Shown piece after piece: positions 35,847-42,871 of a stretch of 64,000 nt of DNA. How positions within the stretch are numbered: the stretch's first letter is position 1; each line of letters starts with the position of its first letter. Source of the stretch: Streptomyces sp. NBC_01237 (GTDB taxonomy: Bacteria > Actinomycetota > Actinomycetes > Streptomycetales > Streptomycetaceae). The DNA lies in contig NZ_CP108509.1 in assembly GCF_035917275.1 (NCBI RefSeq), forward strand, positions 1,364,001 to 1,428,000, in the 5' to 3' direction. The translations under genes were made by a program, and so were the position numbers. The notes beneath the pieces were generated by a model, which did not search any database, was not told the origin of the DNA, and was given only the letters and a program-made list of their open reading frames with translations.

Positions 35847-36662
35847 TCAGCTGGCGAAGAGGCGTGCCTCAGCGCGTTCATGACGGCCCGACATGACGTC
35901 GGAGGCGAAGACGGTGGCGCCGACGTCGGCGAGTTCGCGCCGCAGCGCCTCCTCGGCCACGCGCTCGATGACGGGGGCGGCCCCCCGCAACAGGCTCTGG
36001 GCCCTGCGGTGGTCGGTCAGGCGCAGCCGCAGGGCCGCTCCGGCGAAGCTGGCGCAGAACGCGAACAGGTCACAGGCGACGGCCTGCCGGACCGGGACCC
36101 CGGTCGCGGCGTAGATGACCCCGGCGGCGACCGCCTGGGTGCCGGGTGCCCCATGACGCCGGACCCGGTCGAAGTACGCGGTGATCGGCGGGCGGTCGAA
36201 CACCTCCGCCGCCAGGTCGAGGAGCTGTCGCCCGGTCCTGGTGGACGCCTGGCGCATCTCCCGGCCCAGTTTGGTCGCGTACAGGTGCGCGTCCACACCC
36301 GCCACCGCGTCCAGGTCCCCTTCCGCCGTCGCCCGGTGGGCGAGGGCCAGCGCCGTGGCGTCCGCCGGACCGACGCCGTGCAGCAGCAGGTCCCGCAGGA
36401 GCGACGGCAAACTGCCGGAATCGACGGCTCCGGCGTGGGCGAACCCCTCCAGACTGTGCGACAGCGTGTAGAAGCCACTGGGGAACGCCGAGTCGGTCAG
36501 CTGGAGACCGACCAGCAGGGGCCCCAGATCGGGCCCGGTCCGGGCGGTCGGGCCGGTACCGTTCCCGGCACCGTTTCCCCGGCCGTTCCCGCCGCCGGAC
36601 ACGGCCTGGGGCAGGGCGACGGCAGCCTGGATCCCGCGGTGCTCGTCCTCGTTGCGGTACAT
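35847..36662 (-). CDS. ureF: Urease accessory protein UreF
   Basis: The 271-residue protein carries the family core LLVGLQLTDSAFPSGFYTLS HSLEGF and continues through an all-helical domain to a polar C-terminus. UreF forms the UreD-UreF-UreG complex and acts as a fidelity checkpoint or tunnel for nickel delivery. An N-terminal extension of about 45 residues is rich in Gly and Asn (SGGGNGRGNGAGNGTG), longer than usual. It begins two bases after the ureC stop. Confidence 0.93.
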   Translation of the reverse strand: MYRNEDEHRGIQAAVALPQAVSGGGNGRGNGAGNGTGPTARTGPDLGPLLVGLQLTDSAFPSGFYTLSHSLEGFAHAGAVDSGSLPSLLRDLLLHGVGPADATALALAHRATAEGDLDAVAGVDAHLYATKLGREMRQASTRTGRQLLDLAAEVFDRPPITAYFDRVRRHGAPGTQAVAAGVIYAATGVPVRQAVACDLFAFCASFAGAALRLRLTDHRRAQSLLRGAAPVIERVAEEALRRELADVGATVFASDVMSGRHERAEARLFAS

Positions 36663-36664
36663 CG

Positions 36665-38389
36665 CTAGACCAGGAAGAACAGGTGGTTGAGGGGCAGTTC
36701 CTCGGCCGGGTCGATCGTCGCGACCTTGCCGTCGAGGGTGACCTTGAACGTCTCCGGGTCGACCTGGATGTCCGGCAGGGCGCTGTTGCGCACCATGTTG
36801 TGCTTGCCGATCGTGCGGGTGCCGCGCACCGGAAGGATCTTGCGCTCCAGGCCGAGCTCCGACGGCACCCCGGCGGCGATTCCCGCCTGCGACATGAAGG
36901 TGACGTGGGTCGCCGGCAACGCCTTGCCGAACTGCCCGAACATCGGCCGGTAGATGACCGGTTGCGGCGTCGGCAGCGAGGCGTTCGGGTCGCCCATCTG
37001 CGCCCAGGAGATGATCCCGCCCTTGATGACCATCTTCGGCTTGGCCCCGAAGGAATGGATGGGCCAGAGCACGATGTCGGCGATCTTGCCCTTCTCCAGG
37101 GAGCCGATGTGGTCGGCGATGCCCGTCGCGATGGCCGGGTTGATGGTGACCTTCGCGAGGTAGCGCAGTACCCGCTGGTTGTCGTTGCGGGCGGAGTCGC
37201 CCTCCAGGATGCCGAGCTTGTCCTTGCAGTGGTGCGCGGTCTGGAAGGCGCGCGTCACCGACTCGCCGACGCGGCCCATGGCCTGCGAGTCGGAGGAGAA
37301 CATGCTGATCACACCGAGATCGTGGAGGACCGACTCGGCGGCGATCGTCTCGGCGCGGACCCGGCTGTCGGCGAAGGACACGTCCTCGGGGATGTCATGG
37401 CTGAGGTGGTGACAGACCATGACCATGTCGAGGAGTTCGTCGACGGAGTTCTTGGTGTACGGCAGCGTCGGGTTGGTGGAGGACGGCAGGATGTTGGGCT
37501 CGCCCGCCACCCGCATGATGTCCGGGGCGTGACCGCCGCCCGCGCCCTCGCTGTGGAACGTGTGGATCGCACGTCCGTCGATCGCGGAGCGGGTGTCCTC
37601 GAAGAAGCCGCTCTCGTTCAGGCTGTCGGTGTGGATGGAGACCTGGACGTCGTAGCGGTCCGCGACATTGAGCGCGTTGTCGATGACGGCCGGGGTGGCG
37701 CCCCAGTCCTCGTGGACCTTCAGGGCGCAGGCTCCGGCTTCGATCTGCTCGTCCAGGGCCTCGGGCAGACTGCCGTTGCCCTTGCCCATGATGCCCAGGT
37801 TCACCGGCCAGCCCTCGGCCGCCTGGAGGAACCGGGCGATGTTGTAGGGGCCGGGGGTGCAGGTGGTGCCGTTGGTGCCGTCCGAGGGACCGGTGCCGCC
37901 ACCGATGAGCGTGGTGATGCCGTTGGTCAGCGCCTGTTCGGCCTGTTGCGGGGCGATCAGATGGACATGGGAGTCGATGGCCCCGGCGGTGGCGATGAGG
38001 TGTTCACCCGCGATGGCCTCGGTCCCCGGGCCGATGACGAGGTTCGGGTCGACGTTGTTCTGCGTCTGCGGGTTGCCGGACTTGCCGATCCCGGCGATCA
38101 TCCCGTTCTTGATGCCGATGTCACATTTCACGACGCCCACCATCGGGTCGATGACCACGACATTGGTGATGACGGTGTCGAGCGCGCCCTGGGCGCTGGT
38201 GGCCTGCGGGGAGGCGGCCATGCCGTCGCGCATGGTCTTGCCGCCGCCGTAGAGGACTTCGTCGCCGTACTGGCCCTCGCTGAAGTCCTTCTCGACCTCG
38301 ACGACGAGGTTGGTGTCGGCGAGGTGGAAGCGGTCGCCGACCGTCGGGCCGAACATGTCGGTGTACTGCTTGCGGGGCAGGATGGGCAT
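36665..38389 (-). CDS. ureC: Urease alpha subunit UreC
   Basis: The 574-residue catalytic subunit hydrolyses urea to ammonia and carbamate at a nickel pair. Seen are [12 protein letters not shown] (two nickel histidines), [12 protein letters not shown] with the lysine carbamylated in the family, [13 protein letters not shown] and [13 protein letters not shown] (metal histidines), [12 protein letters not shown] with flap cysteine and catalytic histidine, and [11 protein letters not shown] (metal aspartate). The flap [12 protein letters not shown] differs from the common CHHLDPSIPED-type sequence. Start ATG overlaps the ureB stop by one base (TGATG). Confidence 0.97.
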   Translation of the reverse strand: MPILPRKQYTDMFGPTVGDRFHLADTNLVVEVEKDFSEGQYGDEVLYGGGKTMRDGMAASPQATSAQGALDTVITNVVVIDPMVGVVKCDIGIKNGMIAGIGKSGNPQTQNNVDPNLVIGPGTEAIAGEHLIATAGAIDSHVHLIAPQQAEQALTNGITTLIGGGTGPSDGTNGTTCTPGPYNIARFLQAAEGWPVNLGIMGKGNGSLPEALDEQIEAGACALKVHEDWGATPAVIDNALNVADRYDVQVSIHTDSLNESGFFEDTRSAIDGRAIHTFHSEGAGGGHAPDIMRVAGEPNILPSSTNPTLPYTKNSVDELLDMVMVCHHLSHDIPEDVSFADSRVRAETIAAESVLHDLGVISMFSSDSQAMGRVGESVTRAFQTAHHCKDKLGILEGDSARNDNQRVLRYLAKVTINPAIATGIADHIGSLEKGKIADIVLWPIHSFGAKPKMVIKGGIISWAQMGDPNASLPTPQPVIYRPMFGQFGKALPATHVTFMSQAGIAAGVPSELGLERKILPVRGTRTIGKHNMVRNSALPDIQVDPETFKVTLDGKVATIDPAEELPLNHLFFLV

Positions 38390-39036
38390 CAGCGCGAACC
38401 CTTCTTCTTGGCCTTCGCGCTCTTGGCGCTCGGCGTGCTCTTGGCGCTCTTCGGGCTCGGCGTGCTCTTGGCGCTCTTCGGGCTCGGCGCACCGGCAGCG
38501 CTCTTCGGACCCGGCGCGGGCTTGGCGCTTCGGGGACTCGGAGCGGGCTTGGCTTTCTTCGGACCCGGCGCGGGCTTGGCGCTCCGTCCGCTCGGCGCGC
38601 TCTTCGGGCCCGCCCTGCCGCGCGGACTCTTCGCACGGGGGGAGACCATTGCTTTCGGGGGCTGGTCGGCGCCCTGGAAACCCTGCTCGATCGCCTTGCG
38701 GACGGCCTCGACCTTGGCCGGGTGGGAAGCGAGGCTGCCGTTGAGCAGTCCGCTGAAGCCGACCAGGCGGCCCGTTCCGGCGTACGCGCAGAGTTCGACC
38801 TCGCGCGAACCGCCGGGTTCGATCCGTACGGAGGTGCCCGCCGGGATGTTGAGGTGCATGCCCAGGGCCGCCTGCCGGTCGAACGACAGCGCGGAGTTCA
38901 CCTCGAAGAAGTGGTAGTGGGACCCGACCTGGACCGCGCGGTCGCCGGTGTTGCTGACGGTGAGCGTCACCGTGCGGCGCCCGGCGTTGATCTCGACGGG
39001 GTCCTCGCCGTAGATGTACTTCTGTCGGAACGTCAT
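38389..39036 (-). CDS. ureB: Urease beta subunit UreB with unusual basic Lys/Ala/Pro/Ser tail
   Basis: Residues 1 to about 110 form an ordinary Ure[41 protein letters not shown] and [20 protein letters not shown]. After about residue 130 comes an 85-residue tail of repeated KPAPGPKSA / [13 protein letters not shown] units with no acidic residues, resembling the C-terminal domain of histone H1 or HupS-like proteins. Normal UreB proteins end near residue 100-130. The ATG overlaps the chelatase stop as ATGA. The tail could bind nucleic acid, polyanions or another protein; nothing about it is known. Confidence 0.93.
   Translation of the reverse strand: MTFRQKYIYGEDPVEINAGRRTVTLTVSNTGDRAVQVGSHYHFFEVNSALSFDRQAALGMHLNIPAGTSVRIEPGGSREVELCAYAGTGRLVGFSGLLNGSLASHPAKVEAVRKAIEQGFQGADQPPKAMVSPRAKSPRGRAGPKSAPSGRSAKPAPGPKKAKPAPSPRSAKPAPGPKSAAGAPSPKSAKSTPSPKSAKSTPSAKSAKAKKKGSR
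38400..38640 (-). repeat. Degenerate tandem repeat encoding the UreB tail
   Basis: Repeats of roughly 27 bases around the plus-strand core CTCTTCGGGCTCGGCG run through the 3' third of ureB and encode the KSAKxTPSP / KPAPxP units. Copies vary, so this is an older, diverged array, most regular at about 38430-38500. Confidence 0.6.
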
Positions 39037-39896
39037 GCGGAGCTCCTGAGAACGTGGCCCGCGCCGAGGGTCTGCGGGTGCGGGTGCTCGTGAAGGTGGT
39101 CGTGACCGTGGTCGTGCCCGTGGCCTGCGGCGTGACCGTGGCCCGGTGCGTGCTCGTGGCCCGTGCCGGGCGGGTGGGTGTGGTGGTGGCCGTGGTTGTC
39201 GGCCGCGCCCAGTCCGGCGGCGATGCCGTCGTCGCCGCGCTCGTGCCGGCGCCGCAGGGCGTCGGCGGCCCGTTCGGCGAGCACGCGGCGCAGTGCGGAG
39301 CGCGCCAGCGGCGGACCGGCGACGGCGACCTGTGCGTCCGGTACATCGGGGGCCTCGGGCACCACGAAGGCGGCCGGCAGCACCACCACCCGTGCGGCGC
39401 CCAGGGACACACAGCGCCGGACTCCCTGCGCGAGGCCGGGATCACCACCGGTGAGGGCCACTTCGACCAGCGCGTGGTTGCCGTAGCTCCGTACGAGACT
39501 GGCGACGCGGTACAGCTCCGCGTCCTCGAACGGGCCACCGGACGGCGCCGTGACGAGCAGTGCGTCGGCGGTGGGCACCCGGCGCGCGGCGCCCCGCAGC
39601 CAGCCGACGAGGTGCTGTGCGGTACCGAAGGGTTCGGCGAGGACCGTCCCGGCCCGCTCCTCGTCGGGTACCGCCCGCAGGGTGCGCGCCGTCTCGGCGA
39701 CGAGTTCGGGGTCGCGCCCGAGCGTCATCGGTACGACACAGCTCGCCTCGCCCCGGCGGCTCAGCCCGACGACGGTCCGGAACAGCTCCCGCCCGTTCGG
39801 CACCACGATCACGTCCGGGCCGCCCAGCTCCGCCGACGCCCGTCCGTACGCCGCCTCGTGACCGCAGACGGCGATCACCCGGCACCGCTCGGCCAC
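39033..39896 (-). CDS. CbiX-like sirohydrochlorin-type chelatase with His-rich nickel-binding tail, in the urease operon
   Basis: The 287-residue protein has two CbiX-like halves (start [20 protein letters not shown], then [20 protein letters not shown]; second half [20 protein letters not shown]) followed from about residue 230 by a tail with 18 histidines in about 50 residues ([22 protein letters not shown]). The tail resembles that of UreE-type nickel metallochaperones. It lies between ureA and ureB and starts at GTG 39896, ending as ATGA over ureB. No ureE is visible, so it may store or deliver nickel to UreG. A porphyrinoid-chelatase role is also possible. Function is inferred. Confidence 0.85.
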   Translation of the reverse strand: MAERCRVIAVCGHEAAYGRASAELGGPDVIVVPNGRELFRTVVGLSRRGEASCVVPMTLGRDPELVAETARTLRAVPDEERAGTVLAEPFGTAQHLVGWLRGAARRVPTADALLVTAPSGGPFEDAELYRVASLVRSYGNHALVEVALTGGDPGLAQGVRRCVSLGAARVVVLPAAFVVPEAPDVPDAQVAVAGPPLARSALRRVLAERAADALRRRHERGDDGIAAGLGAADNHGHHHTHPPGTGHEHAPGHGHAAGHGHDHGHDHLHEHPHPQTLGAGHVLRSSA

Positions 39897-39901
39897 CGGG
39901 G

Positions 39902-40207
39902 TCAGCCGCCGATGGGGTCGTGGCAGGAGACGAGCTTCGTACCGTCGACGAAGGACGCCTCGACCTGGAGCAGGCCGAGCATGTCGCGTACGCCGGGCAT
40001 CGTGTCGTCCTCGCCGACGACGTGGCGGCCGAGTTCCATGCAGTCGGCCACGCTCCTTCCGTCGCGGGCGGCTTCGAGGATCGCCTCGGTGATCAGCGCC
40101 ACCGACTCGCTGTAGTTGAGCTTGAGACCGCGGCCCTGGCGTTTGCGGGCCAGGTCGGCCACGACGTACACCAACAGCTTGTCGATCTCGCGGGGAGCGA
40201 GGTTCAT
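39902..40207 (-). CDS. ureA: Urease gamma subunit UreA
   Basis: The 101-residue subunit matches UreA throughout: MNLAPREIDKLLVYVVADLA, GLKLNYSESVALITEAILEA, RDGRSVADCMELGRHVV and a C-terminal VSCHDPIGG. It forms the UreABC heterotrimer, the urease structural core. ATG 40207 is chosen because GAGGAAGG lies seven bases upstream; the longer frame to 40240 is not family-like. It is the first urease gene after the urea transporter gene (52-base gap). Confidence 0.97.
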   Translation of the reverse strand: MNLAPREIDKLLVYVVADLARKRQGRGLKLNYSESVALITEAILEAARDGRSVADCMELGRHVVGEDDTMPGVRDMLGLLQVEASFVDGTKLVSCHDPIGG

Positions 40208-40259
40208 CGTCGGTACCTTCCTCGGGGATGTACGGAACACGCGGGCGGTCGGGCGGGCT

Positions 40260-41228
40260 TCAGTCGTTCGGACGGAAGCGCGGGAGAAGTGGCACGGCGG
40301 CCATGAGGACCCAGGTCGTGAGGATGAACGGCCAGGTGAAGGTGTGGCCGCCGAAGGGTTTGAACAGGGAGGTCAGGGAAGCCGTCAGCCCGGTGGTGGC
40401 CGCCGCTCCGAACAGCGCGTACGCCCCGTTCCAGACGGTGCCCGTCAGGAAGACCGCGCCGACCGCGATGGCCACGAGGACCGCGTTGTAGCCGTAGATT
40501 CCGTTGGCGATCAGATCGGCGGGGGCGCCGAGCGCCCATCCGGTGAAGATGCCGACGACGCTGCCCGCAGCGGCGAACAGGACCACGCGCACCCCGGCGA
40601 TTGCCAGGCCCACGAGCATGATGAGCCCGACGTACCACTCGTCGATCAGGAAGACCTGAGCGACGTTGGTGAAGAACGCGTGCCACAGGTCGTCCCAGGA
40701 CAGTCCGGTATCCCCCGCGGTCGTGCTGGACACCTGCGCCGGGGCGCCGTGCCAGATCCGGCCGAAGGAGGGTGCCCCGAGCACCATGACGCCGGAGACC
40801 AGGCAGAAGGGCGCGGTGAGCGGGGTGAGTCCGCAGGGGGCGAGGAACGTGGTGAGGGCCGCCATGAGGAGCACGCACATGATGGCGCCGACGACGGTGA
40901 GTACATAGGTGGCCGGGTGGTGGCCCAGCGAGGTGACGAGGGCGATGCCGGTGAGAGCTCCGCAGTAGCCCTGGAGGCCCTGGGCGATTCCCGAGCGATC
41001 CACGCCGAGGGCATAGGCGGTCGCGGTGGCGAACAGGGTACCGAGGGTGGCGAAGAGGCCCGCCTCCCAGCCCGCCGCCCACAGCGCGAGAAGGATGACC
41101 GCACCGGTCCACGCTCCGGGCTGGAGGTCCACCTGACCGACTCCGCGCACCGAGGCGAGTAAGTACGACAGGGGCTGCGGCTGCGGCGCCTTCGGCTTGT
41201 GACGCTCTTGCGCTTCGGCGGACGGCAC
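40260..41228 (-). CDS. Urea transporter (UT family channel)
   Basis: This membrane protein of about 322 residues has a short polar N-terminus and about ten helices. It shows the UT family pattern of two repeats: LFATLGTLFATATAYALGVD, GLQGYCGALTGIALV in the first, and GIYGYNAVLVAIAVGAVFL, NGAYALFGAAATTGLTAS in the second. Such channels let urea pass in both directions. GTG at 41228 is chosen because CGGAG lies seven bases before it; the ATG starts upstream up to 41438 have no ribosome binding site and add non-family sequence. It leads directly into ureA, so urea uptake and hydrolysis are co-regulated. Confidence 0.9.
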   Translation of the reverse strand: MPSAEAQERHKPKAPQPQPLSYLLASVRGVGQVDLQPGAWTGAVILLALWAAGWEAGLFATLGTLFATATAYALGVDRSGIAQGLQGYCGALTGIALVTSLGHHPATYVLTVVGAIMCVLLMAALTTFLAPCGLTPLTAPFCLVSGVMVLGAPSFGRIWHGAPAQVSSTTAGDTGLSWDDLWHAFFTNVAQVFLIDEWYVGLIMLVGLAIAGVRVVLFAAAGSVVGIFTGWALGAPADLIANGIYGYNAVLVAIAVGAVFLTGTVWNGAYALFGAAATTGLTASLTSLFKPFGGHTFTWPFILTTWVLMAAVPLLPRFRPND

Positions 41229-41427
41229 GAACAGCTCCGTAACTCGGCAGGGGACCCGGCGGCGCTGCCACCGCCCGACAGCAGGCGAGACAACCGATGC
41301 CAGATATATCCCATATGCATACTTTCGCTCCACCGGGGAGGCGGCCCGGTCCACCGTCGGAGTGAGAGCGCCGGGCGCGGCCGTCCGCCGCACGCACATC
41401 GCGGGCAGGGCCTCATACGGTCCCCGG
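41229..41427. promoter_or_regulatory. Divergent promoter region between urea transporter and crcB genes
   Basis: These 199 bases contain an AT-rich island for this genome at about 41303-41325 with two palindromes, GATATATC and TATGCATA, a plausible promoter/operator for the urease block transcribed leftward. GlnR-type sites could be expected for nitrogen control but no clear GTnAC-N6-GAAAC match is seen. No fluoride riboswitch could be recognised. Confidence 0.4.
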
Positions 41428-41895
41428 ATGTCTCTCAAGTCCCTTTTGCTCGAACACCGTCACCCCGATCACGCCCCCGGGAGACAGGTCCCGGTGGTCG
41501 CCGCCGTCGCCGTCGGCGGGGCCGTCGGCGCCGGGGCGCGTTACTGGGCGGAGCGCCTGTGGCCGAACGGGGAGTCGTCCTTCCCGTGGACCGTCCTGCT
41601 GATCAACGCCGTGGGCTGCCTGCTCATGGGCGTCCTGATGGTGGCCCTCAAGGAACGGTTCACCGGCGCCGCCGCGCTCCTGGGCCCACTGCTGGGCACC
41701 GGCATGCTCGGCGGCTTCACCACGTTCTCCCACTACACGGACGATGTGCGGCAGCTGTTCGAGGAAGGCTCGCCGGGCTACGCGATCGGCTGCCTGGTCC
41801 TCACCGTGGTCGCGGCCCTCGCGGGCGTGACCGTGGGCGCGTTCGCCACACACGCGGCACTGGGCCGCCGGAACACCTCCGGGGGGACGGCGTGA
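41428..41895 (+). CDS. crcB: Fluoride channel Fluc/CrcB, first subunit
   Basis: The 155-residue four-helix membrane protein has the CrcB landmarks GGAVGAGARYWAERLW, NAVGCLLMGVLMV, and GTGMLGGFTTFSHYTDDVRQ with the phenylalanine/threonine filter region. Fluc channels export fluoride as dual-topology dimers; actinobacteria and many Gram-positives use two different subunits. The ATG at 41428 is preferred over the longer frame from 41362. The stop TGA overlaps the start of the second crcB gene. Confidence 0.93.
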   Translation: MSLKSLLLEHRHPDHAPGRQVPVVAAVAVGGAVGAGARYWAERLWPNGESSFPWTVLLINAVGCLLMGVLMVALKERFTGAAALLGPLLGTGMLGGFTTFSHYTDDVRQLFEEGSPGYAIGCLVLTVVAALAGVTVGAFATHAALGRRNTSGGTA

Positions 41896-42269
41896 TGCTC
41901 GACTGGCTCCTCGTCATGGCCGGGGGCCTGGTGGGCGCCCCGGTCCGCTATCTCACCGGTGTCGTGGTCAAGGCGCATACGCACTCGGCCTTCCCCTACG
42001 GCACCCTCGCGGCGAACGCGCCCGCCGCCCTGCTCCTGGGTTTCTTCGCCGAGGCCGCGTCCGACGGCGATCTGGGGTCCCGGGTCCATCTGCTGGTCGC
42101 CACCGGGTTCTGCGGTGCGCTGTCGACCTGGTCGACCTTCTCGTACGAGCTGCTGACCCTGGCCTCCACACGTCGCGTCGCCACGGCCGGCGCCTATCTG
42201 TCCGTCAGCGTCGGGGCGGGTGTGGGGCTGTCCTTCGCCGGGGCCGCCCTGGCCCGCGCGGCCTGGTGA
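41895..42269 (+). CDS. crcB: Fluoride channel Fluc/CrcB, second subunit
   Basis: The 124-residue protein has GGLVGAPVRYLTGVVVKAHT, FPYGTLAANAPAALLLGFF and VATGFCGALSTWSTFSYELL, the Fluc signatures including the GxxxRY and ASTFSYE motifs. It overlaps the first crcB stop by one base (TGATG). The two gene products should form an antiparallel heterodimer in the plasma membrane, giving fluoride resistance. A strong hairpin terminator follows its stop. Confidence 0.93.
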   Translation: MLDWLLVMAGGLVGAPVRYLTGVVVKAHTHSAFPYGTLAANAPAALLLGFFAEAASDGDLGSRVHLLVATGFCGALSTWSTFSYELLTLASTRRVATAGAYLSVSVGAGVGLSFAGAALARAAW

Positions 42270-42292
42270 CACGACCGCGCCGCGGGAAACAC

Positions 42293-42330
42293 GAAGCCCC
42301 GTTCCCCGCGGCTGCGGGGGACGGGGCTTC
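42293..42330. terminator. Strong hairpin terminator between crcB and the 57-residue gene
   Basis: GAAGCCCCGT-TCCCCGC, a GGCT loop, and GCGGGGGA-CGGGGCTTC make a stem of about 17 pairs. It lies 23 bases after the second crcB stop on the plus strand and 25 bases after the minus-strand small gene stop, so it can serve both directions. Confidence 0.85.
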
Positions 42331-42355
42331 GCTCATGCCGTACGGGCTACGCGTG

Positions 42356-42529
42356 TCAGTCGATGCCGGGCAGGATGTGCGGCTCCGCGAGATCGTCCTC
42401 GTAGCCGGCCAGCCGGATCGGTGCGGACCTGGCCCAGACTTCGATGTTCCGGAGCTTCTCGGGCCGCGCGGCCCGCTCTCCGTGTCGTTCGGCAGGCCGC
42501 TTCTCGTGCTTCGTCAGTTCTGGTGTCAC
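42356..42529 (-). CDS. Small 57-residue protein, unrecognised, possible peptide precursor
   Basis: GTG 42529 is preceded by GAGGAG seven bases upstream. The product begins VTPELTKHEKRPAERHGERA and ends with a distinctive segment (residues 30-57) containing IEVWARSAPIRLAG, YEDDLAEPH and ILPGID. The N-terminal half is highly charged and basic; the C-terminal half has one tryptophan, one tyrosine and many acidic residues, with no cysteine. Length, leader-core look and isolation suggest a precursor peptide or small regulator, but no modifying enzyme is adjacent. The function is unknown. Confidence 0.65.
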   Translation of the reverse strand: MTPELTKHEKRPAERHGERAARPEKLRNIEVWARSAPIRLAGYEDDLAEPHILPGID

Positions 42530-42824
42530 CGCGCACTCCTCTGTGTCGCGTAACCCCGGACGGTCGCGGCGCGACCTCTCGGCCGACCGCCCTCGGGGGC
42601 AGGGGCAGGAACAGTTCGGTCGCGGTGGCGCCGGCGTTGGGCGGGACGGCGGCCTGGTTGCAGACCTGTCCCAGGACGGTCGAGGAAGGTTTGTGGATCC
42701 CTCGGTGCCGCCCGTTCACTTCAGAGTAACCAAATGAGCGCCATCGCGCTCGACGGAACGTGTGGCCTGGGTCACTTTCCGCCATCGGCGGGCTGCGGGG
42801 CCCCCGCGCCCGGCCCGCAGGTCA
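42530..42824. other. Leader region upstream of the small gene and downstream of the SDR gene
   Basis: About 295 bases without a supported gene. On the minus strand a TACTCT near 42726 could be a -10 box, giving a leader of about 180 bases before the small GTG gene. A minus-strand frame runs through it but is not convincing. Nothing else is seen. Confidence 0.3.
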
Positions 42825-42858
42825 CCCGGTGAACCCGCCCACGGGCGGGTTCACCGGG
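42825..42858 (-). terminator. Perfect hairpin terminator after the SDR gene
   Basis: CCCGGTGAACCCGCCC and GGGCGGGTTCACCGGG form a 16-pair perfect stem with a two-base centre, 14 bases after the SDR stop in the direction of transcription. Confidence 0.85.
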
Positions 42859-42871
42859 ACGACGGGCGGGA

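Noticed and set aside
36665..39538. Single 957-codon frame spanning ureC, ureB and part of the chelatase gene
   Set aside because: Only the last 574 codons match UreC. The upstream part is the out-of-frame shadow of ureB and the chelatase, and ureC has its own ATG overlapping the ureB stop.
41229..41427. Fluoride riboswitch before crcB
   Set aside because: No crcB-motif pseudoknot pattern could be recognised in the 199-base divergent region.
41229..41438. N-terminally extended urea transporter from 41438
   Set aside because: The extension is hydrophilic and non-family, overlaps the divergent crcB start, and GTG 41228 has a proper ribosome binding site.
42712..42735. BldD box near GTTCACTTCAGAGTAACC
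   Set aside because: BldD sites have AGTnA before TnACT; here the half-sites are in the opposite order.
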